Positions 6,852 to 11,743 of a stretch of 11,743 nt of DNA are shown here, piece by piece. The first letter of the stretch is position 1; every line of letters begins with the position of its first letter. The position numbers and the translations under genes are program-made. The stretch is from Chloroflexota bacterium (GTDB lineage Bacteria; Chloroflexota; UBA6077): assembly GCA_023380955.1 (NCBI GenBank), contig JAMCTB010000069.1, positions 1 to 11,743 on the forward strand, read 5' to 3'. The notes beneath the pieces were generated by a model. It made no database searches. It was given only the letters and a program-made list of their open reading frames with translations, and was not told the origin of the DNA.

Positions 6852-7562
6852 TCAAGCGGTCGACGCGATGATCCGCATCGCTGCCTCTTCGCGTCGCACT
6901 TCGTCGGGCGTTCCCGAGAAGATGACTTCGCCGCGCTCAATCACATAGAGCCTCGTGGCGAACTCGGGAACGTGATGGATGTTGGACTCCGCCATAAGGA
7001 TCGAATGGCCGAGCTTGGTGATCTCCGCGACCCCTTCGGCTACCTTGGGGATGATGGCCGGTGACAGCCCCTCGAAGGGCTCGTCCAGCAGAAGCATCTG
7101 GGGATCGAGGGCCAGGGCCCTGGCCACCGAGAGCATCTTGCGCTCGCCTCCGCTCATCTGGTCTCCCTTGCGAAGCGCGTACTTGCGCAGCACCGGGAAG
7201 ATGGAGTAGGCGAGCTCTATCCGCTGAGCAGCCGGCCGCCCGATCCGTCTCGTCCAGGTGGAGATCTCCAGGTTCTCGGCAACCGTCAGATCCGGGAAGA
7301 TGCCGCTCTCCTCGGGGGAGAACCCCATGCCCATTTGTGCGATCTGGTAGGTAGGTTTGCCGGTGATGTCCTTCCCCAGGAAGAGCACCCTCCCTGCCCT
7401 GGGCCTGAGGTAGCCCATGATGGTGCGGATCGTAGTGGTCTTGCCGGCGCCGTTCCGACCCAACAGGCAGACCACCTCGCGATCCCCGACCTCCAGGGAA
7501 ACGTTCCTGAGGATGTGGCTGTACTGGATGTAGACGTTGATGTTCTCCAGTTTCAGCTTCAT
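6852..7562 (-). CDS. livF: Branched-chain amino acid-type ABC transporter ATP-binding protein, LivF-like
   Basis: One of the two cytoplasmic ATPases that power the Liv/HAAT importer. The 236-residue protein has Walker A GRNGAGKTT (35-43), FSPEESGIFPDLTV (81-94) at the Q-loop position, the ABC signature MSGGERK (136-142), Walker B MLLLDE (156-161) and EPFEGLSP. The usual H-loop histidine is replaced (AESN, 191-194), as is common in LivF proteins. ATG 7562 overlaps the livG stop by one base (TGATG), so translation is coupled; the longer open frame to 7610 has no family similarity and was not used. Substrate specificity is not set by this subunit. Confidence 0.92.
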   Translation of the reverse strand: MKLKLENINVYIQYSHILRNVSLEVGDREVVCLLGRNGAGKTTTIRTIMGYLRPRAGRVLFLGKDITGKPTYQIAQMGMGFSPEESGIFPDLTVAENLEISTWTRRIGRPAAQRIELAYSIFPVLRKYALRKGDQMSGGERKMLSVARALALDPQMLLLDEPFEGLSPAIIPKVAEGVAEITKLGHSILMAESNIHHVPEFATRLYVIERGEVIFSGTPDEVRREEAAMRIIASTA

Positions 7563-8311
7563 CAGAACCGCCGCCCTACCACCGTGGTCACGACATCCTT
7601 GTCGTCCCATATGCGGGAAGGGGTAGTGTCCGCCAGGACTTTGCCCTGATGCAGGGCAACAATCCTGTCGGAGTAGCAGAAGACGATATCCATGTCGTGC
7701 TCGACCTGGATGATCGACTTGATGCCGATCTCCTTGGACGCTCCCACCAGGATCTCCATGACCGTGTGTTTGTCGCTGGTGCTGACGCCGCTGGTCGGCT
7801 CGTCCAGGAGGATGATGTCTGGCCGGAGAGCGAAGGCCGAGGCCACGTCCAGCAGCTTCTTGTCGCCCTGCGGAAGGGTGCGCGACGTAACGGACAGCTT
7901 GTCCTGCAGCTTGAACAGAGTGGCGACCTCCACCGCCTGATCGTGCACCTCGCGGTCGCGGGCCAGGGACGCAAGGAGGTGCATCCCGCGTCCCATCCTG
8001 GAGACTATGGCGACCTTTAGCACGTCCAGCACGGTGAGTTCGGGGAAGATCGAGACCAGCTGGAAGCTTCTCGCCATCCCCAGCTTCGCCAGAGTCACAG
8101 GCCCGATTCCTCGGATGTCCTGCCCCTTGAAGTGGACGGTGCCCGACGAAGGGTGGAGCAATCCCGTTAGCACGTTGATCAGGGTCGTTTTTCCCGCGCC
8201 GTTGGGGCCTATTATCGAGACGAACTCGCCTGGCTTGATCTCCAGGGAGACTCCGTCCAGCGCTTTGAAGTGGCCGTAGTGCTTGGTGACGTCCCTAGCC
8301 TGAAGCAGCAT
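7562..8311 (-). CDS. livG: Branched-chain amino acid-type ABC transporter ATP-binding protein, LivG-like
   Basis: The 249-residue partner ATPase of LivF. It carries Walker A GPNGAGKTT (35-43), Q84 in the Q-loop (RSFQLVSIFPELTV), Walker B IILLDE (166-171), EPTSGVST and the H-loop H205 (VEHDMD). The signature motif is the non-canonical LPQGDKK (146-152) instead of LSGGQ or LAYGQ; the neighbouring glycine and lysines are kept, so activity is still expected. ATG 8311 overlaps the livM stop by one base (TAATG) and has a near-ideal AAGGAGG 7 bases upstream (8319-8325), inside the end of livM. The longer open frame that starts at 8728 runs antiparallel to no family similarity and is rejected. Confidence 0.92.
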   Translation of the reverse strand: MLLQARDVTKHYGHFKALDGVSLEIKPGEFVSIIGPNGAGKTTLINVLTGLLHPSSGTVHFKGQDIRGIGPVTLAKLGMARSFQLVSIFPELTVLDVLKVAIVSRMGRGMHLLASLARDREVHDQAVEVATLFKLQDKLSVTSRTLPQGDKKLLDVASAFALRPDIILLDEPTSGVSTSDKHTVMEILVGASKEIGIKSIIQVEHDMDIVFCYSDRIVALHQGKVLADTTPSRIWDDKDVVTTVVGRRF

Positions 8312-9321
8312 TACTGGACCTCCTTCCGTCGCCCCATCAGGAGGCCGATCAGCCCGGAGGGAGCGAAGACTACTATGGCGGCCAGGATTATCCCGAACAC
8401 CAGTCGCCAGTAGGGAACCACCGCCATGATCCGGTCCTGGAGGAAGATGAACACGAAGGCCCCAGCCAGTGGCCCGAAGAAATTGGTGAAGCCACCCAGC
8501 AGGGTCATGAACACGAGATTGCCGGACTGAGTCCAGTAGATCATCGTCGGGTCGGCATTGCCTGTGATGGGGCCGAGCATCGCGCCGGCGATGCCGCCGT
8601 AGATGCCTGCAATCACGAAGGCGTACCAGCGGTACTTCTTGACGCTGATGCCGAGATACTCGGCTTTCACCGGATTCTCCCGGATCGCCTGGAGGGAGAG
8701 GCCGAAGGGCGAATGGACGATACGCCACATGACGAACCCCAGGAGCACTAGCAGGGCCATACAGTAGTAGTAGTACGGCCCCGAGAGGAAACTTACCAGG
8801 TCGCGCGCGGGCCCCTTGATGCCCAGCAGGTAGGGTTGGGCAACCCGGATGCCCTGGTCGCCGCTGGTCAGGTCGTAGAACTTCAGAACGAAAGAGTAGA
8901 ACAGCATTCCGAACGCCAGGGTGAGCAGCCCAAAGTAGATCTTGACGTAACGCACGCAGATGGCTCCCACGGGGGCTGCCACCAGGGCGGACAGCAGCGC
9001 GCTGACCACCAGGATCACTTCCATCTGCCGTATGCCGAAGCGGGAGGTGAAGATCGCCGCGGTATAGGCGCCGATGCCCAGGAAGAGCGCCTGCCCGAAG
9101 GACAGGAGCCCCGTGTAGCCGAAGAGCAGATTCAGCCCAAGCAGCGCGACCCCGTAAGCAAAGAACGGCAGCATGAGAGTCACGAAGTAGGTCGGGACCA
9201 CCACCGGCACCAGCAGGGCTATGACCACTGCCAGCGCCAGGACCAGGACCGGAGTTGCGATCCTGCCCCGGCGGGGGCCGGGCGGAGCTTCGGCACGCTC
9301 GAGCTGGACGGTCTCAGTCAT
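8311..9321 (-). CDS. livM: Branched-chain amino acid-type ABC transporter permease, LivM-like
   Basis: A 336-residue integral membrane permease with a cytoplasmic N-terminus rich in Pro and Arg (1-22) and about nine to ten hydrophobic segments. Family marks include TGLLSFGQALFLGIGAY (70-86), TSGDQGI (152-158) and the EAA-type coupling loop FGLSLQAIRENPVKAEYLGI (206-225) that contacts the ATPases. The C-terminus FAPSGLIGLLMGR is typical. It pairs with LivH to form the channel. ATG 9321 has GGAGG about 4 bases upstream. An 87-base gap with a stem-loop separates it from livH. The transported solute may not be leucine, given the methyl-transfer genes downstream (inference). Confidence 0.92.
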   Translation of the reverse strand: MTETVQLERAEAPPGPRRGRIATPVLVLALAVVIALLVPVVVPTYFVTLMLPFFAYGVALLGLNLLFGYTGLLSFGQALFLGIGAYTAAIFTSRFGIRQMEVILVVSALLSALVAAPVGAICVRYVKIYFGLLTLAFGMLFYSFVLKFYDLTSGDQGIRVAQPYLLGIKGPARDLVSFLSGPYYYYCMALLVLLGFVMWRIVHSPFGLSLQAIRENPVKAEYLGISVKKYRWYAFVIAGIYGGIAGAMLGPITGNADPTMIYWTQSGNLVFMTLLGGFTNFFGPLAGAFVFIFLQDRIMAVVPYWRLVFGIILAAIVVFAPSGLIGLLMGRRKEVQ

Positions 9322-9358
9322 GTAGCCTCCAGATCCGGCGATGAGTCACAGGTAGTGA

Positions 9359-9392
9359 GCAAGTGGTAGGGTTCGTCTCCCCTACTACTCAC
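9359..9392 (-). other. Stem-loop in the livH-livM intercistronic gap
   Basis: The core is a perfect GTAGGG/CCCTAC stem closed by an 8-base loop. After one mismatch it continues outward through TA, GC, AT, two GU-type pairs and a GC, giving about 12 pairs in the mRNA. GATGAG and CTCATC further out can also pair. No U-run follows, so it is not a standard intrinsic terminator. It more likely tunes segmental mRNA stability, for example leaving the upstream binding-protein and livH message more abundant, or is a decayed repeat. Function is inferred only. Confidence 0.5.
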
Positions 9393-9408
9393 AGCGCATC
9401 TCTCATCA

Positions 9409-10293
9409 CTATTGGGTATTGACTCGGCCGAAGATCCCGCTGGGCTTGAACACCAACACGCCGATGACGATCAGGTAGATCACCATCATCTCCATCTGCG
9501 GGAAGGTCGATATCGCCACCGCCCTGATGAGCCCCACGACCAGCGCCCCCACCAGCGCCCCGCGCATGCTCCCCAGTCCGCCTATCACCACCACGGCGAA
9601 GGCGCTCACGATCAGTTCGATGCCCATCTCGCTCATGGTTGCCGTGGTGGGGATCACCAGGGCACCCCCGAGGGTCCCGAGGACGGTACCCAGGGTGAAG
9701 ACCTGGACGTAGATCCAGCGCATGTTCACGCCCAGCGCCTCGGCCATTTCGCGGTTGTCGGCAGTGGCCCGGATGATCCTTCCGAAGGCCGTACGGTTGA
9801 GCAGCAGTCCGAGGCCGGCAGCGATGGCGAGGCTGACCCCGATGACTATGAGGTTGTACACGGGGATGGTGGCACCCAGCAGGTTCACCTGCCCGTAGAT
9901 CAGGTAGAGCCCGCCTGTGGTGCGAGGCAGAGTGCCCCAGACCAACCGCGTGACGTCCTCAAGGATCAGCACCAGGGCGAAGGTGAGGAGCAGTTGGAAG
10001 GCCTCGTCCCGATCGTAGACGGTGCGGAGGAGCCTCTCCACCACCGGCCCGATCACTGCCAGCGCCAAGCCTCCGGCCACGAGCGCCAGCACGAAGAGGG
10101 GGCGCGGCAGCCCCGCGCCCACCGCCAAGTCGACTGCGGTGACGCCGACGAAGGCGCCGAGGGCGTAGAAGCTGCCGCACGCCAGATTGAAGATCTTCTG
10201 CACGCCGAACACTAACTGGAGGCCGGAAGCCACCAGAAAGAGCACTGATGCGCCAAAGATGCCGCTCGCCAAGATGTTGACCACGTAGCTCAC
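9409..10293 (-). CDS. livH: Branched-chain amino acid-type ABC transporter permease, LivH-like
   Basis: A 294-residue hydrophobic permease with about eight membrane segments. Family features are LASGIFGASVLFLVASGLQL at the N-terminus (8-27), YDRDEAFQLLLTFALVLILE (93-112), the EAA-type loop FGRIIRATADNREMAEALGV (170-189), GGLGSMRGALVGALVVGL (238-255) and the FKPSGIFG ending (282-289). GTG 10293 is preferred because AGGTGG lies 8 bases upstream; GTG 10305, four codons earlier, is in frame but overlaps that ribosome site and has no good one of its own. The gene follows the binding-protein stop closely (about 30 bases), so it is in the same operon. Confidence 0.92.
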   Translation of the reverse strand: MSYVVNILASGIFGASVLFLVASGLQLVFGVQKIFNLACGSFYALGAFVGVTAVDLAVGAGLPRPLFVLALVAGGLALAVIGPVVERLLRTVYDRDEAFQLLLTFALVLILEDVTRLVWGTLPRTTGGLYLIYGQVNLLGATIPVYNLIVIGVSLAIAAGLGLLLNRTAFGRIIRATADNREMAEALGVNMRWIYVQVFTLGTVLGTLGGALVIPTTATMSEMGIELIVSAFAVVVIGGLGSMRGALVGALVVGLIRAVAISTFPQMEMMVIYLIVIGVLVFKPSGIFGRVNTQ

Positions 10294-10301
10294 TGAGATA
10301 G

Positions 10302-10307
10302 CCACCT
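10302..10307 (-). promoter_or_regulatory. Ribosome binding site deciding the livH start
   Basis: AGGTGG on the minus strand, 8 bases before GTG 10293. It includes part of the alternative GTG at 10305, which makes the downstream GTG the better start. Confidence 0.5.
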
Positions 10308-10326
10308 CACAGAGAGTATCCCGCCG

Positions 10327-11743
10327 CTACGAGGCCTGGGGCAGGCCGTCCGGGCCGACCTTCCAACCCTTGATCCAGTCGTACAGCTTCGCACCCGTGG
10401 GCTTTTCGATCTTGCTCAGGGGCAGCCTTTCGACGGGATCGATGGTGACGAAGTCGTAGGAGTTCTTGTGGTTGGTGATGCCCTGGATCCAGTTGGCCAT
10501 CATGATGTGGTCCTTCCGGTAGGACCGCATGCCGGAGAGTGACCCGGCCTCAATCCCCTCCAAGGCCTTGACGAGTTGCTCCTTGTTGGGCCACTCGTTG
10601 GCTGCCTTGTAGGCCTTCTCCACGGCTGCCTTGTAGGCTGCCAGGACGAACACCGCGTGGTCGGTCTCGTAGGAGGGGTACTCGTTGTACTTGGCCTTGT
10701 AGTCCTTTACGAAGTCCTTGCCGATCTGGGGCAGCTGAGGATCCTCGAAATAGAATGAGTTGTAACCCACCAGGAGCCCTTCGGGCACGAAGTCCTTTTT
10801 GAGGGCATCGGCCACGCCACCCGCAGTGGTGAAGACGCCTTTGGTGTCCTTGAAGAGGCCCACGGCCGCCGCCTGCTTGAGGAAGATGGGTGCATCGCCG
10901 GACCAGAAGCTGCACATGATCAGGTCGGGCTTCGCCTGCTGAAGGGCCGAGATGTGGGACGCGAACTCGGTCTCGCCGAGCTTGGGGAACAGCGCCTGGA
11001 CGTAGTTGGGCTTGTTCGGGAGCAGCCCCAACTCGTGGTACTTGTCGAGGATCGCCTTGAAGGTATCCCAGTTGTCGTGGCCGTAGGAGTAGTCGTTGTT
11101 GATCCCCGCGATCGTCTTGACGTCCTTGAAGTACTTGGGCGTGAGGATCGCGGCCCCGATGGCCTCGACCTCGTTGTCCGAGCTGCGGAAGATCCACTTG
11201 GGGTTCGGGACGGTCTCCTTGGTGCCATCCTGGGTCGTGCCGTCCCACATCAGGATCGGGACTCCGACCTCTTCCGCTGCCTGGCCCACGGCAAGCGACA
11301 CGCCGGTGGAGATAAGCCCCACTACGATGTCGACCTTGTCCTGGAGCACCAGCTTTCGGTAGCGCTCTACTGTGTCCTTCGGGTTGGACTCCTCTTCGAT
11401 CACCAGTTGGACCTGGCGTCCAAGGATGCCTCCAGCCTTGTTGGTCCGGTCGGCCCACCACTCGGAGGCTCGCTGCCCTGCCTGACCGACCGCCGCCGTG
11501 ACGCCGGCCCGAGCCGCCAGCACGCCGATCTTGATCGGCTCCTTGGGAACGGCCTTTGCGGCAGCTGCGGCCGTAGGTGCGGCGGACCCGGATGCCGCTG
11601 GCGCGGCCGCTTTCGCTGGGGCACTGGTAGGAGACGGTGCGGGGGCTTGCTGGCAGGCCGCCAGGGCGGCCACGGCTGCGGCGCCCGCCGCGAGGCCGAG
11701 GAAGCCGCGACGGGTGAGTCTGCGGGAAGCCAGCCTTTCGGGC
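10327..11743 (-). CDS. ABC transporter substrate-binding lipoprotein (Peripla_BP_6/LivJ-like) with Tat signal, 5' end cut by window
   Basis: The solute-capturing subunit of the transporter. A GTG at 11673 could be called as start, but the frame stays open to the window edge and encodes a clear signal upstream: TRRGFLG (11715 to 11695), an Ala/Gly-rich hydrophobic stretch, and the lipobox LAAC with Cys at 11655-11653. The true start is therefore beyond 11743, and the protein is probably exported folded by Tat and lipid-anchored. After the Cys comes a low-complexity Ala/Pro/Ser linker, then a type I periplasmic-binding fold beginning EPIKIGVLAARAG, with GGILGRQVQLVIEEE, DIVVGLISTGVSLAVGQAA and the late segment YPSYETDHAVFVLAAYKAA. 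The family binds branched-chain amino acids, amides, urea and also aromatic or quaternary amine compounds; ligand cannot be deduced. It precedes livH by about 30 bases. Confidence 0.92.
   Translation of the reverse strand, partial: PERLASRRLTRRGFLGLAAGAAAVAALAACQQAPAPSPTSAPAKAAAPAASGSAAPTAAAAAKAVPKEPIKIGVLAARAGVTAAVGQAGQRASEWWADRTNKAGGILGRQVQLVIEEESNPKDTVERYRKLVLQDKVDIVVGLISTGVSLAVGQAAEEVGVPILMWDGTTQDGTKETVPNPKWIFRSSDNEVEAIGAAILTPKYFKDVKTIAGINNDYSYGHDNWDTFKAILDKYHELGLLPNKPNYVQALFPKLGETEFASHISALQQAKPDLIMCSFWSGDAPIFLKQAAAVGLFKDTKGVFTTAGGVADALKKDFVPEGLLVGYNSFYFEDPQLPQIGKDFVKDYKAKYNEYPSYETDHAVFVLAAYKAAVEKAYKAANEWPNKEQLVKALEGIEAGSLSGMRSYRKDHIMMANWIQGITNHKNSYDFVTIDPVERLPLSKIEKPTGAKLYDWIKGWKVGPDGLPQAS

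Noticed and set aside
6820..6855. TTG start of the UroD-like gene overlapping the end of livF
   Set aside because: It lacks a ribosome site, while ATG 6819 has GGAG at suitable spacing and begins the conserved family N-terminus.
8312..8728. N-terminal extension of livG back into livM
   Set aside because: The added 139 residues are an out-of-frame reading of livM with no family similarity; ATG 8311 has a strong ribosome site and the family-typical N-terminus.
9412..10215. Plus-strand open frame of 267 codons rich in His, Asp and Gln
   Set aside because: It mirrors the hydrophobic codons of livH on the opposite strand, a typical shadow of membrane-protein genes.
1..11743. CRISPR arrays, tRNA or rRNA genes, transposases and attachment sites
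   Set aside because: No regularly spaced repeats, tRNA-like cloverleafs, rRNA segments or transposase motifs were recognised; almost every base is accounted for by metabolic genes.

Overview
The window is one continuous, GC-rich, gene-dense block with every credible gene on the minus strand, so it reads from high to low coordinates. It looks like an accessory corrinoid/tetrahydrofolate one-carbon (methyl transfer) locus with its own ABC importer. The taxon is inferred, not shown. The Tat-type lipoprotein signal followed by an Ala/Pro linker on the binding protein, the GC-rich coding and a CCCTCACCCC-type palindromic mini-repeat would all fit an anaerobic Chloroflexota-like bacterium, but other high-GC anaerobes are possible.

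Upstream half (11743 to 6852): a complete branched-chain-amino-acid-type (HAAT/Liv) transporter. The order is substrate-binding lipoprotein (start off the window), LivH-like permease, LivM-like permease, LivG-like ATPase and LivF-like ATPase. The livM/livG and livG/livF junctions overlap by one base (TAATG and TGATG), which indicates translational coupling. A strong stem-loop sits between livH and livM. A uroporphyrinogen-decarboxylase-superfamily protein (6819 to 5719) follows livF after 32 bases; this superfamily includes the cobalamin methyltransferases MtaA/MtbA/CmuA.

Downstream half (5535 to 1): after a gap of about 180 bases with a plausible sigma70-type promoter comes a tight five-gene run. 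It holds a MetF-type methylene-THF reductase fused to a cysteine-rich MetV-like C-terminal domain, a DUF1638 protein, a lipoyl synthase (LipA), a pterin-binding methyl-THF:corrinoid methyltransferase of the AcsE/MtgA/MetH-pterin class, and a RamA/RACE-type reductive activator of corrinoid proteins (2Fe-2S plus ASKHA ATPase). The last gene runs off the left edge. Its reading frame is open from 1400 to base 1.

Working model (inference): the importer brings in a methylated compound, a substrate-specific methyltransferase and corrinoid protein (not in this window, expected nearby) demethylate it, the UroD-like protein and the pterin methyltransferase move the methyl group between corrinoid and THF, the MetF-MetV fusion interconverts methyl-THF and methylene-THF, and the RACE protein rescues Co(II) corrinoid. 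LipA is the unexpected member; it could lipoylate a glycine-cleavage H-protein that consumes or makes methylene-THF. The window also shows an in-frame repeat-derived insertion inside the ferredoxin domain of the RACE protein.
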